The position numbers and the translations under genes are program-made. The notes under the pieces are model-generated. The model did not search any database. It saw only the letters and a list, made by a program, of their open reading frames with translations, and was not told where the DNA came from. Source: DASWUD01 sp036401755 (GTDB lineage: Bacteria; Pseudomonadota; Gammaproteobacteria; Thiohalomonadales; Thiohalomonadaceae). Taken from it: 12,916 bases of DNA. The stretch covers positions 1 through 12,916 of the forward strand of contig DASWUD010000009.1 of assembly GCA_036401755.1 (NCBI GenBank). The letters are read 5' to 3'. Below, piece after piece: positions 1 to 8,311 of the stretch (within the stretch, counting starts at the first letter, position 1; each line of letters opens with the position of its first letter).

Positions 1-1239
1 AATGGCGGAGGCATCGTCTTCTTCGGCTTGGCGTTGCTGGTGATCGGCTACATCGGCGTCTTCTTCGGCAACCTGATCAAGGCAGCGGCCTCGCGCCAGC
101 GCGAGTTTCTCGCTGATGCCGCGGCGGTGCAGTTCACCCGCAATCCTGACGGGATCGGGGGGGCACTGAAGAAGATCGGGGGCTTCGAACAGTCGTCCAT
201 TCACCACCCCAAGGCGGAGGAGGCGAGTCATCTCTTCTTTGGTGAAGGGGTCTCGACGCTGTTTGGCTGGCTCGCTACCCATCCTCCCATTGAAGAGCGT
301 ATCCGCCGCATCGATCGCAGCTTCCGCATGCAGGCGCCACGTGCCGGCGCGAGTACAAGTTATCAGTCAGCGGCGGCAGCCTCCGGCTTTGCCGCGTCAC
401 CGGCTGCCAGTGTGGCGATCTCGCCGCAACAGGTGGTGGCCAGCGTCGGCACCCTGGCCCCTCGGCAGGTTGCCTATGCCCACGACCTCCTTGCATCTCT
501 CCCTCCCGCACTGCTCGCGGCCATCAAACAGCCGGAGCCGGCCCGTGCCTTGATCTATGCCCTGCTGGTGGTGGACGAAGCACAGCCGACGCAGTTGTTG
601 CAACAGGCACTCGCCAATGAGCCAGCCACCACGATTGAACGTGCGGCCGCCACGGTGCCGACACTGAAGAGCGCCGGGCGCGCCAGCTGGCTGCCGCTCC
701 TCGAACTGGCGATACCTTCACTCGATGAGGCGGATGGAGCGGGTGTGGATCAGCTGCTGGCCAACACCAAACGGCTCATCGAGGCCGACGGTCGCGTCAC
801 CCTGTTCGAGTATTTGATCGACTCACTGCTGCGCACCTCTTTGCAAGGCAAGCCGGGTGACAAAGGGACGATACACCGTTATGCACAGAAAGCGGTGCAT
901 GACGATGGTGAGACAGTGTTGTCGATGCTGGTCCAGCTCGGGCATCGTGACCTGGCGCTGGCGCAGCGTGCTTTTGACGATGCGACCAGGCATCTGCCGG
1001 CTGATGGTGAATGGTTATTGCGCGCCCGTGACTCCCTTGCCTTGCCGCGCTTCGATCAAGCGCTTACACGCCTCGCCACGCTCAACTACCGTTTCCGTGC
1101 GCGCCTCATCGAGGCGTGCAGTACCGCCATCGCCCACGATGGCCAGGTGACGATCCAGGAGGCAGAGCTATTGCGCATCATCGGTGCCAAACTCGACTGC
1201 CCGATCCCGCCATTGATGGCCGATGCCATTCATCACTAG
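1..1239 (+). CDS. M48-family membrane metallopeptidase, C-terminal part (5' end outside window)
   Basis: The reading frame is open from the first base, so this is the last 412 residues of a larger protein whose start, and presumably its HExxH zinc motif, lie to the left. Seen: a hydrophobic segment (about fragment residues 5-27) leads into SRQREFLADAAAVQFTRNP. This matches the conserved ExxxD block of HtpX/M48 peptidases, where the Glu is the third zinc ligand. A further M48-like stretch (GIGGALKKIGGFE, then WLATHPPIEERIRRI) follows to about residue 100. The remaining ~300 residues are an extra Ala/Leu-rich helical region after a low-complexity Ala/Ser linker, with two similar ADGRVT/HDGQVT segments reminiscent of TerB-like folds. 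Family knowledge: M48 enzymes degrade misfolded membrane or envelope proteins. The long tail sets this apart from HtpX proper, which is about 290 residues. The substrate is unknown. The next gene starts 27 bp downstream on the same strand. Confidence 0.88.
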   Translation, partial: NGGGIVFFGLALLVIGYIGVFFGNLIKAAASRQREFLADAAAVQFTRNPDGIGGALKKIGGFEQSSIHHPKAEEASHLFFGEGVSTLFGWLATHPPIEERIRRIDRSFRMQAPRAGASTSYQSAAAASGFAASPAASVAISPQQVVASVGTLAPRQVAYAHDLLASLPPALLAAIKQPEPARALIYALLVVDEAQPTQLLQQALANEPATTIERAAATVPTLKSAGRASWLPLLELAIPSLDEADGAGVDQLLANTKRLIEADGRVTLFEYLIDSLLRTSLQGKPGDKGTIHRYAQKAVHDDGETVLSMLVQLGHRDLALAQRAFDDATRHLPADGEWLLRARDSLALPRFDQALTRLATLNYRFRARLIEACSTAIAHDGQVTIQEAELLRIIGAKLDCPIPPLMADAIHH

Positions 1240-1266
1240 ACCATCCACCGTTGTGGCGCACAACAG

Positions 1267-2523
1267 ATGCTGAAGGTCATCCTCTCGCTATTTTCCCTGC
1301 TGCTCGGCATCGGTTGTCTGCTGGTGGGACTGGGCGCGCTCAGCACCCTGCTCGGGGTGCGTGCCGGCATCGAACAGTTTGGTCCAGAGATCACCGGCGT
1401 GGTGATGGCGGCCTATTTTCTCGGCTTCATCGTCGGCAACTATCTGTGCCCGCCGCTGATCCGGCGCGTCGGTCACATCCGCGCCTTCGCCGCCATGGCC
1501 GCTGTCGTCACCGCGGCCGCGCTGCTCCATGCATTGCTGGTGCATCCCTCCATCTGGTTCGTGCTGCGCATCATCACCGGTACCTGCATGATGGGGCTCT
1601 ATATGGTGGTGGAGAGCTGGCTCAATGCCATTACACCCAACGAGCGGCGCGGTCAGGTCTTTGCGGTCTACATGGCCACCACGCTGGTGGCACTGGCCGC
1701 CGGCCAGTATCTGATCATCGCCGGTGAGGTCACCAGCGTCAGGCCTTTTGCGCTGGCTGCGATCTTCTTGGCGTTGGCGCTGGTGCCGGTGGCCGTAACC
1801 CGTATCGATCAGCCGCTGGCGGTTGCTGCACCGCATCTGTCGCTGCGTACTCTCTACGCGGTGGCGCCGCTCGGTGCGGTGGGCGCGCTGTTTGCGGGCA
1901 TTGCCACCGGGGCCTTCTGGGGCATGGGGCCGCTGTTTGCCCACCGCGTCGGCCTGACCTCGGAGGGGGTCGCCGTATTCATGAGCATCACCATTTTCGG
2001 CGGGGCACTGTTGCAGTGGCCCATCGGCCGTTTATCCGACAGCAGCGATCGGCGACGTGTGTTGGCGCTGGTCTGTCTTGGGGCGATAGGCACGGCCTTG
2101 GTCAGCTATACCTTCGCGCTGAACAATCACGCCATGCTCTACTTCAGCGCCTTTTTCTACGGCGGCTTCGCCTTCACCCTCTATTCGCTGAGTGTGGCGA
2201 TCACCAACGATCATCTGGCGCGCGAGCAGGTGCTGGAAGCCTCGCGCAGTCTGTTGTTGCTGCACGGCATCGGCGCTTCGACGGGGCCGGCCCTCGCCGG
2301 AGTGCTGATGGCACAGCTCGGTCCGGGCAGTCTGCCGATCTTCTTTGCGGTGGCGCTCGGGCCGCTTGCGCTCTACGCCTTCATGCAAATCCGCATCCGC
2401 CTGCCGGTCATCCCCTTCGAGCGCTTCAAGCCGATGACGGGTGAGATCACGCAGATGTTGTTGAGAATGATCCAGCGCAACGAGATGGGCAACAATACAA
2501 AATCAAACCAGTTGCCCAAGTAG
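1267..2523 (+). CDS. YcaD-like major facilitator superfamily transporter
   Basis: This is a 418-residue protein made almost entirely of hydrophobic segments, consistent with 12 transmembrane helices in the inner membrane. Recognisable MFS landmarks are the degenerate motif A after helix 2 (LIRRVGHIRAF), the helix 4/5 segment MVVESWLNAITPNERRG and the second-half loop LQWPIGRLSDSSDRRRVL. The VVES and QWPIGRL blocks are shared with E. coli YcaD, so I place it in that subgroup, whose substrate is unknown. The ATG at 1267 is the only plausible start because no in-frame start lies between it and the preceding stop. No good Shine-Dalgarno sequence is visible, which fits dependence on translation of the M48 gene 27 bp upstream. 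The tail after the last helix (about 45 residues) is polar and ends in an Asn/Gln/Lys-rich stretch. It converges with the minus-strand exchanger gene, leaving 47 bp between the stops and no convincing terminator. Confidence 0.9.
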   Translation: MLKVILSLFSLLLGIGCLLVGLGALSTLLGVRAGIEQFGPEITGVVMAAYFLGFIVGNYLCPPLIRRVGHIRAFAAMAAVVTAAALLHALLVHPSIWFVLRIITGTCMMGLYMVVESWLNAITPNERRGQVFAVYMATTLVALAAGQYLIIAGEVTSVRPFALAAIFLALALVPVAVTRIDQPLAVAAPHLSLRTLYAVAPLGAVGALFAGIATGAFWGMGPLFAHRVGLTSEGVAVFMSITIFGGALLQWPIGRLSDSSDRRRVLALVCLGAIGTALVSYTFALNNHAMLYFSAFFYGGFAFTLYSLSVAITNDHLAREQVLEASRSLLLLHGIGASTGPALAGVLMAQLGPGSLPIFFAVALGPLALYAFMQIRIRLPVIPFERFKPMTGEITQMLLRMIQRNEMGNNTKSNQLPK

Positions 2524-2570
2524 CACGTCAGGACGGTCAACCGATAATCCCTGCTTTTCAGGCGAACTAC

Positions 2571-3578
2571 CTATCTCAGCGTGATGTAGAGATAGGTGAG
2601 ATAGATCCCGCCATTTACCAGCAACACCCAGACGGGCAGGCCGTTGCTGCGTGCATTGAGGCGCAGCCAGGTGGCGGCAATGAGGGTGATGAAGATGCCA
2701 CTCAACACCTCGATGCGCGGCTCCCAGGGGGTGAGGGTGATGCCGATGGCGGGGAGCATGGTCCCCTGGAAAACCATGGCCCCGGTGATATTGCCAAAGG
2801 CGAGGGTGTCTTTGCCACGGCGGATCCAGAGAATGCTGTTGACCTTCTCCGGCAACTCGGTGGCGGTGGGGATGATGAGCAGTGACAGCAGCAGCGCCGA
2901 AATGCCGAGCAGATGTGACAGCCCCTCGACGCCGTGAATGAAGCCCTTGGCGCCAAACACCAGCAGTGCCAGGCCGGCAGCCAGTTGTATGACAATGGAG
3001 AAGAGATTGGTGCGGAATCCGATGCGCGAGAAGTACATCGGCTCTGCGGCCTCGGTGCCGTGCCCTTCCTCCACCAGCTTCTCCGAAGCCTGCAGCGTCA
3101 GCATGATGTAGACGAAGTAGATCAGTACCAGCGCGAGGCTGAGCCCACCGCGCACATAGCGTGCCTCTTGCGGCACATACATCGCCACAGCGGCGAGGGT
3201 GAAGGCGATCAGGAAGAAGTGGAGGTCGCGCAGGAAGCCGCTGCGCTCCGGTGCTACCCGCCCGGTCAGGCCGCGCCGCCGCAGGATCGATGCCGCCATC
3301 AGACAGGTGGAGAGGGTCGAGAGCATCAGCGGCGCACCGAGGATGGCGCCGACGCCGATCTCTTCATTGATGGAGATGTTGCTGGTGCCTGCCAGCAGTG
3401 CCAGCAGCGGCACCATGGTCTCGGGCAGTGCCGTCCCCACGGCGGCGAACAGCGAGCCGGTCACCCCTTCGGAGATCTTGAGCCGTTCACCCAGATGCTC
3501 CAGCGCATTGGTGAAGATCTCCGCGGCGAGCAGGATGATGACAAGCATGGCAAGCAGTTCGAAGATAAAGGCGGTCAT
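2571..3578 (-). CDS. CaCA-family (Na+/Ca2+ exchanger-like) inner-membrane protein
   Basis: This 335-residue membrane protein contains two inverted-topology alpha-repeats typical of the Ca2+:cation antiporter superfamily. Alpha-1 carries GSLFAAVGTALPETMVP and later GVGAILGAPL (about residues 41-85). Alpha-2 carries IIPTATELPEKVNSI and GNITGAMVFQGT near the C-terminus. In this family the Glu/Pro-containing motifs line the cation site. The ion specificity here is inferred, not shown. The start is chosen at 3578: a GTG-free ATG-ATA-ATG run gives two candidate ATGs, and the AGGGG at 3585-3589 directly abuts the first (3584) but sits 6 bases from the second. The gene lies 104 bp downstream of the ABC ATPase on the same strand with no clear terminator between, so it may be the last gene of that operon. 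Alternative names in this family include YrbG-like exchangers. Confidence 0.88.
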   Translation of the reverse strand: MTAFIFELLAMLVIILLAAEIFTNALEHLGERLKISEGVTGSLFAAVGTALPETMVPLLALLAGTSNISINEEIGVGAILGAPLMLSTLSTCLMAASILRRRGLTGRVAPERSGFLRDLHFFLIAFTLAAVAMYVPQEARYVRGGLSLALVLIYFVYIMLTLQASEKLVEEGHGTEAAEPMYFSRIGFRTNLFSIVIQLAAGLALLVFGAKGFIHGVEGLSHLLGISALLLSLLIIPTATELPEKVNSILWIRRGKDTLAFGNITGAMVFQGTMLPAIGITLTPWEPRIEVLSGIFITLIAATWLRLNARSNGLPVWVLLVNGGIYLTYLYITLR

Positions 3579-3584
3579 TATCAT

Positions 3585-3589
3585 CCCCT
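3585..3589 (-). promoter_or_regulatory. Shine-Dalgarno deciding the exchanger start
   Basis: AGGGG on the minus strand. It touches the ATG at 3584 with no spacer but has a normal 6-base spacer to the ATG at 3578. The second ATG is therefore the better start and shortens the protein by two residues. Confidence 0.6.
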
Positions 3590-3682
3590 GGTAGAGAGTG
3601 AATGGGCGTCAGGCTGGCCATTGTAATTGCTACCACCGAGTCGTTGAAGGAGGGTGGACGGGTAGTGAAGGATTTCGTGCGA

Positions 3683-4385
<703 letters not shown>

Positions 4386-4393
<8 letters not shown>

Positions 4394-5579
4394 CTATAGC
4401 CTCCGCCGGATCGACCCTCAATGCCGCACGGATCGCCAGCACGCTTGCCAGCACGCAGATCACCACTACCGCCGCAAAGCCGCGCGCGGCATCGCCCGGC
4501 AATAGCAGTACATATTTGGGAAAGAACGGCGCCCAGAAGGTGGCGGCGATCTTGCCGACCACGAAACCGATCAGGCCAAGTCCCACCGCCTGTTGCAGAA
4601 TCATTGCCGCGATGGTGCGGTTGCGCGTGCCGATCAATTTGAGCACCGCGATCTCGCGGATCTTGCCCAGCGTCAGCGTGTAGATGATGAAGGCGACGAT
4701 GGCGGCGCTGACGATGGCGAGGATCACCAGGAACATGCCGATCTGGCGGGAGGAGGTGGCGATCAGTTTGCTGACCAGGATCGTTTCCATCCCCGCGCGG
4801 GTGTGGACCGTGAGGCGTTTCCAGCGGCGGATCGGTTCGGCCACCTGCTCGGCATCAGCACCAGGCTCAAGCTGTACCAGAATCGCGTTGACGTAGGGAT
4901 TTGAATTTTGCGAGGCGAGCACCGCATCGAGCACACCGGGGGCATTGAAGGCGGGATTTTGCGCGGTGCGGGCACGGTTGTGCACGATGGCGTCGTTGTC
5001 CTTGAGGAACTGCGCCGCCTGCGCGTCCTTGAGCGGGATGAAGATCATCGGGTCGCCGCCGGAGGAGACCATGCGGCGCGTCAGCCCCACCACGGTATAG
5101 AGATTGCGGCGGATTTGAAGTGTGTCGCCGAGTCGAAAACCGGTGGCGATATCGGCCACCGCCTCATAGTGGCTGCGGGTGATGTGGCGGCCCGCCACCA
5201 GGAAACCCGGTTGGCCCGGTTGCCCCGGTTCACCGGCAACGACGCCCACCACCATGGCGCGCACGTCGCGCTCTCCCTTGCGCACCTGCATGGTGAGGTA
5301 GGTGACATTGGCCACACGCGCCACCCCCGCCATGCCGACGATGCCACGCCACAGGTCATCATTAATGCTTGATGATTCAGCGTAGGGGCCGAGGGTATTC
5401 TGTTGCACCACCCACAGATCGGCACCGCTGTTGTCGAGCAATACCTTGGCATCGTCCACCATGCCGCGATAGACCCCGGCCATGGTCAGCGTGACACCGA
5501 TGAGCAGGCCGAGCCCCGTGCCAGTGAAGAGGAACTTGCCCCAGGCATGGAGGATATCGCGGCCGGCAAGGCTGATCAC
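4386..5579 (-). CDS. ABC transporter permease, FtsX/MacB/DevC-like
   Basis: A 397-residue permease with the type-VII ABC exporter layout. There is one N-terminal transmembrane helix (about residues 16-36), a large extracytoplasmic domain (about 40-275), then three helices near residues 280-303, 326-346 and 366-385. It ends in the family-typical RVDPAEAIGG. The coupling segment GKIREIAVLKLIGTRNRTI between helices 2 and 3 is the usual cytoplasmic contact with the ATPase. The periplasmic domain holds SGADLWVVQQ, as in MacB/DevC relatives. The start is GTG at 5579, overlapping the stop of the adaptor gene by 4 bp (GTGA). It is predicted to form a tripartite pump with the adaptor upstream, the ATPase downstream and an outer-membrane channel encoded elsewhere. 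The substrate cannot be read from sequence. The periplasmic domain contains a short Pro-Gly-Gln repeat from a 9-bp tandem repeat in the DNA. Confidence 0.94.
4400..4404 (-). promoter_or_regulatory. Shine-Dalgarno for the ABC ATPase GTG start
   Basis: GGAGG on the minus strand, 6 bases before the GTG at 4393 and lying inside the last codons of the permease gene. It supports the GTG as the true start and the 8-bp overlap between the two genes. Confidence 0.7.
5207..5236 (-). repeat. 9-bp tandem repeat inside the permease gene
   Basis: CCGGTT recurs on the plus strand at 5207, 5216 and 5225, a 9-base period, followed by a partial CCGG. On the coding strand it specifies the run EPGQPGQPG in the permease periplasmic domain. 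The period is a multiple of three, so gain or loss of a unit would keep the frame. Confidence 0.7.
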
Positions 5580-6730
5580 AGCTTGATACCGGGCAGGCGC
5601 TCCACCACCGTGAAGCGGCTGCGGGCGGTGAGGGCGCGCTGGCTGTAGACCACTACCTGGGCCCCCGATTCGACTCCCTCCATGATCTGTACCTGGCCGT
5701 CGAGGTCACTGGCGCCGAGGCTTACCGGTCGAAAGTGGAGCGCGCCGTCGTTGATCACCCAAACGCCCAGTTCTCCCTCGACACGCTGTACGCTGGCGTT
5801 GGGGACGACCGGCCGAGCTGCCAATGGTGTCAGTGCTACCGTCACCTCGCTCAGCTCACCAATGGGCGGCAGCGGCTCGGGAAGCTTATCGAACACCACC
5901 TTGACCAGTGTCTCTTCGGTCACAGCATCGGCACGTGGCTCGACACGCAGCACCCTGCCGGCGATCACTTTTTCGCCCTGCGAGCGCAGCACGATCTGCG
6001 CCGGCAATCCTTCACGCAGCCCGGCGGTGCGCAACTGATCGAAGCGCACATTGAGCCAGAGGCTGTTGGGATCGATCAGCTCCACCACCGCCTGTCCGGC
6101 CACCACCGTGGTGCCCGGATCGGCGTTGCGCGCGGTGACCAGCCCGTCGACCGGCGCGATGAGGCGCAGATTGCCGCGCTGGCGTTGGCTGCCATCACGT
6201 TCGGCGCGCAGTCGTGCCAGATCCTCGCGTACCGCCTGCAGACTGGCTGCCGCCACCTGCGCCTCCTGGCGTTTGGCCTCGACCGCATCACTGCTTACCA
6301 GCTTCTCTTTTGCCAGCTCCTCGAAACGGGCCACCTGCGCTTGGGCATAGGTGTGACGCGCATTGACGTCCTGCAGCTGCGCCTCGGCGCGCTTCAGTGC
6401 TGCCTGCTGGGCGCTAACGCGCTGGTCGAGGTCGACAGGCTCCATTTCGCCGAGCAGTGCCCCGGCGCTGACCCGGTCACCCACCTGCACCTCGACCCGC
6501 GCCACGCGTCCGGCGGCGGTCGGGCCGATGCGGTAGCTGTAGCGCGCCTCGACCGTGCCGATACCGAACAGGGCCGGGGTGATGGGCCGTGATTCGACCG
6601 TAGTCACCATCACCGGCACCGCTGCCAGTGGTCCCGAGCGCAGCACCACAAAGATGAAGAGGACCAGCAGCGGCATCAGCACACCGATCAATACCAGTTT
6701 GCGGCTACTCATCGACAGATGTTTTTTCAT
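5576..6730 (-). CDS. HlyD/MacA-type periplasmic adaptor (membrane-fusion protein)
   Basis: A 384-residue adaptor anchored by an N-terminal transmembrane helix (about residues 12-30, after MKKHLSMSSRK). Domains in order: first half of a biotinyl-lipoyl hairpin (RIGPTAAGRVARVEVQVGD), a long Ala/Gln/Glu-rich coiled-coil hairpin (about residues 105-195), the second lipoyl half (LIAPVDGLVTARNADPGTTV), a beta-barrel region and a membrane-proximal domain ending near VVERLPGIKL. This is the standard architecture of proteins that bridge an inner-membrane pump to a TolC-like channel. The ATG start at 6730 has GGGAG six bases upstream and overlaps the tetR stop by 4 bp (ATGA). Its stop overlaps the permease start by 4 bp. 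With the neighbours it corresponds to DevB/MacA of DevBCA/MacAB-type exporters. Confidence 0.94.
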   Translation of the reverse strand: MKKHLSMSSRKLVLIGVLMPLLVLFIFVVLRSGPLAAVPVMVTTVESRPITPALFGIGTVEARYSYRIGPTAAGRVARVEVQVGDRVSAGALLGEMEPVDLDQRVSAQQAALKRAEAQLQDVNARHTYAQAQVARFEELAKEKLVSSDAVEAKRQEAQVAAASLQAVREDLARLRAERDGSQRQRGNLRLIAPVDGLVTARNADPGTTVVAGQAVVELIDPNSLWLNVRFDQLRTAGLREGLPAQIVLRSQGEKVIAGRVLRVEPRADAVTEETLVKVVFDKLPEPLPPIGELSEVTVALTPLAARPVVPNASVQRVEGELGVWVINDGALHFRPVSLGASDLDGQVQIMEGVESGAQVVVYSQRALTARSRFTVVERLPGIKL

Positions 6731-7335
6731 GTGTGGCTCCCGATACCGCGGCGATAGAGGGCGAAGACGCCAGGCGCTGCGCTGCGCAGGCGTGATACCT
6801 CGCCGGCCAGCAACGACTGCATCACCAGCCCCTGCAGGGTACCGATAAAGAGAGTGGCGGCCGCGGCGCTATCGATCTCCGGGGCGATCTCACCGCACGC
6901 CTTGCCCTGCTCGATGATCTGGTGCAGCCGCTCGCCATACCGGGCGATCAGGGTGCGCGCCATGCGCTTGGCCGGACTCTCCTTGCTGCGTTGCAACTCG
7001 CCAAACAGCATGCGCGGTACCCCCGGGTGGTCGCTGACAAATTCCACATGGCTCATGAACATCGCCTCCAGCGCCGCGAGCGGGGAGGGGGCCTGGGCCG
7101 CCGCCTGCTCGATGCGCGCCAGCAGTCGCTCCGCCACCCACTCCATCACCGCCTGCCAGAGCGCCTCCTTGGTGGGAAAGTGGCGAAACAGCGCCCCCTG
7201 GGTGAGGTGCATCCGTTGGGCGATGGCGGTGGTGGTGATTTCGCTGGGATCCTGCTCGGCGGCCAGCGCCACTACCGTCGCCACCGTCACTGCGCGCCGT
7301 TCGTCGGCGGGCAGATGCTTGCTGTGGGGTTCCAT
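6727..7335 (-). CDS. TetR-family transcriptional repressor
   Basis: A 202-residue regulator with a typical N-terminal helix-turn-helix. Residues about 33-55 read ITTTAIAQRMHLTQGALFRHF, followed by PTKEALW, the hallmark of TetR DNA-binding domains. The C-terminal ligand-binding half is helical and divergent and ends with the usual LFIGTLQGLVMQSLLAG-like helix. The ATG start at 7335 has GGAG five bases upstream. It is the first gene of the efflux operon, with an ATGA overlap to the adaptor gene. A palindrome lies between the predicted -10 box and the start codon. I infer that it represses its own operon and is released by a small-molecule ligand, probably a substrate of the pump. Confidence 0.95.
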   Translation of the reverse strand: MEPHSKHLPADERRAVTVATVVALAAEQDPSEITTTAIAQRMHLTQGALFRHFPTKEALWQAVMEWVAERLLARIEQAAAQAPSPLAALEAMFMSHVEFVSDHPGVPRMLFGELQRSKESPAKRMARTLIARYGERLHQIIEQGKACGEIAPEIDSAAAATLFIGTLQGLVMQSLLAGEVSRLRSAAPGVFALYRRGIGSHT

Positions 7336-7351
7336 GGTAGCTCCAAAAGTA

Positions 7352-7365
7352 AGTAATCTATTACT
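7352..7365. promoter_or_regulatory. Palindromic operator, probable TetR binding site
   Basis: AGTAAT-CT-ATTACT, a perfect 6-base inverted repeat with a 2-base centre, directly downstream of the -10 hexamer and so over the expected transcription start. This position suits repression by the TetR protein encoded just downstream. A further TAAG/CTTA pair (7350-7353, 7368-7371) lies nearby with a different centre. Confidence 0.65.
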
Positions 7366-7393
7366 ATCTTATGCAAAAATCGGTAACTGTCAA
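7366..7393 (-). promoter_or_regulatory. Sigma70-type promoter of the tetR-efflux operon
   Basis: On the minus strand, TTGACA (7393-7388, a perfect -35 hexamer), a 16-base spacer and TAAGAT (7371-7366, four of six bases of the -10 consensus). It points towards tetR, whose ATG lies about 30 bases downstream. The region is A/T-rich compared with its surroundings. Confidence 0.65.
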
Positions 7394-7677
7394 TCACCAG
7401 AGGGCTGAAGGTGCTGTACTGGGAAAATTTCAGGCGGGCAAATAAAGACCTACCGCTCTTGCCGCTCACTCTTCCATGTGGTCGCCAAACGACGGGCAGG
7501 TGGATATCAGCGGTGTTGCCGATGGCCGTAGGGATGCCGCGCAAAGGCCGCTCGCCAAGCCGGCTTGTTTCCTTGTCGAATCAACAACCGCCTTGAATTT
7601 CAAGATGCATTACTGGCATTCAAGCCTGATTGGCAATGCGGCGTTGCAGGTAAAACGGTGGAAAGTTGGGGCTGCTG
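7394..7677. other. Intergenic stretch between the operon promoter and glsB-like gene
   Basis: About 280 bases with no convincing gene. The short reading frames here lack recognisable protein features, and one of them runs over the tetR promoter and gene. A perfect inverted repeat CTTGAA-T-TTCAAG lies at 7592-7604. It is a possible small protein-binding site, with no T-run to make it a terminator. A weak GCAA...TTGC hairpin follows near 7634-7648. Nothing else stands out. Confidence 0.5.
7592..7604. repeat. Short perfect inverted repeat CTTGAA-T-TTCAAG
   Basis: A 6-1-6 palindrome downstream of the glsB-like gene and about 200 bases upstream of the tetR promoter. Its function is unknown; it could be an operator-like site or chance. 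Confidence 0.4.
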
Positions 7678-7932
7678 TCAGCTCTTATGCAACACGCCGA
7701 GCTGGCCCAGGATGAAGATCAGCAGCACTGCGCCACCGAGTGCGACCATGAAGCGCAGGAGGGTGCCGACGGGCGCGATGCCCAACTGGCCGGCGAGCCA
7801 GAAACCCAGCATTGAGCCGAGCACGCCTACTATCACGTTGGCGATCACGCCCATCTGGGCATTGGTCTTCATGAGGATGCTTGCCAGCCAGCCGATGACG
7901 CCACCGATAATTAACGCGGTGATCCAGCTCAT
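7678..7932 (-). CDS. GlsB/YeaQ/YmgE-family small stress membrane protein
   Basis: An 84-residue, nearly all-hydrophobic protein with three predicted membrane helices and glycine-rich spacing. It opens MSWITALIIGGVIGWLAS, continues with IVGVLGSMLGFWLAG and ends LLIFILGQLGVLHKS. This matches the transglycosylase-associated / GlsB-YeaQ-YmgE family, small inner-membrane proteins often induced by general stress and of unclear biochemical role. The length fits the family (80-90 residues). The ATG at 7932 is preceded by GGGAGATAAGGAA on the minus strand, giving a usable Shine-Dalgarno. It appears to be a single-gene unit: the upstream neighbour is divergent and the tetR operon promoter lies about 280 bases past its stop. 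Confidence 0.92.
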   Translation of the reverse strand: MSWITALIIGGVIGWLASILMKTNAQMGVIANVIVGVLGSMLGFWLAGQLGIAPVGTLLRFMVALGGAVLLIFILGQLGVLHKS

Positions 7933-8311
7933 TTCCTTATCTCCCTTGTGAAAGATGCTGCTCGCCAGCCATGGTGGATAAACCCTTGCTCGGCACTCAT
8001 GCCCTCGATAAGCGTTCGCTGCTGTGCGAGCGTGGTGCTGTGGTGGGCTGCGTCCAGAGATACAGGGCGGATGCCCTGCTTGATGCTAAGCGTAGTACAG
8101 AAAAAGGTGCCTAGCGGATGAGGGGGGACTCTGAATCCTCTAGCCGAGCGCAGCTGCAGTGGCTTCGTTCAACCTTGTCCACCCTCCCCTGTTGGGGGCG
8201 TGAGTAGTGTCACAATTCGATAGATAACTATTCCATTGTCATGGAGTTTATTGATAGGCGGGGGTAAAAATGCGTGCATAACGAACCCGCCAATTCACAG
8301 AGAGATAATAA
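7933..8311. other. Intergenic region between divergent genes
   Basis: 379 bases between the glsB-like gene and the large surface-protein gene; it must hold both promoters. Seen: a perfect stem CAGGGC-GGAT-GCCCTG at 8063-8078, an imperfect hairpin around 8010-8032, a small CCCC-TGTT-GGGG stem at 8186-8197 and an A/T-rich stretch at 8210-8256 containing ATAG-ATAA-CTAT. A TTGATA at 8251-8256 could be a -35 box for the plus-strand gene, but no good -10 follows at normal spacing. GAGAG at 8300-8304 is the likely Shine-Dalgarno of the gene at 8312. I do not recognise a riboswitch or tRNA here. Confidence 0.45.
8063..8078. repeat. Perfect 6-bp stem hairpin in intergenic region
   Basis: CAGGGC, loop GGAT, GCCCTG. 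No T-run follows on either strand, so it is not a standard intrinsic terminator. Confidence 0.4.

Noticed and set aside
1288..1944. 218-residue minus-strand reading frame opposite the MFS gene
   Set aside because: Its His/Gln/Arg-rich composition is typical of the antisense of a membrane-protein gene.
2524..2570. Possible terminator between the convergent MFS and exchanger genes
   Set aside because: Only a 4-bp stem (CCTG/CAGG) around CTTTT is present, too weak to call.
5735..6592. 285-residue plus-strand reading frame opposite the adaptor gene
   Set aside because: The minus-strand product has full HlyD/MacA architecture and operon overlaps; the opposite frame has no recognisable features.
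7287..7544. 85-residue minus-strand reading frame over the tetR promoter
   Set aside because: It overlaps the promoter, operator and start of the well-supported tetR gene, has no recognised domain and no clear ribosome binding site.
7565..7951. 128-residue plus-strand frame across the glsB-like gene
   Set aside because: It lies antisense to the recognised GlsB/YeaQ protein and has no ribosome binding site or domain.
8251..8280. Promoter for the surface-protein gene from TTGATA
   Set aside because: No acceptable -10 hexamer at 16-18 bases; left as a remark in the intergenic entry.
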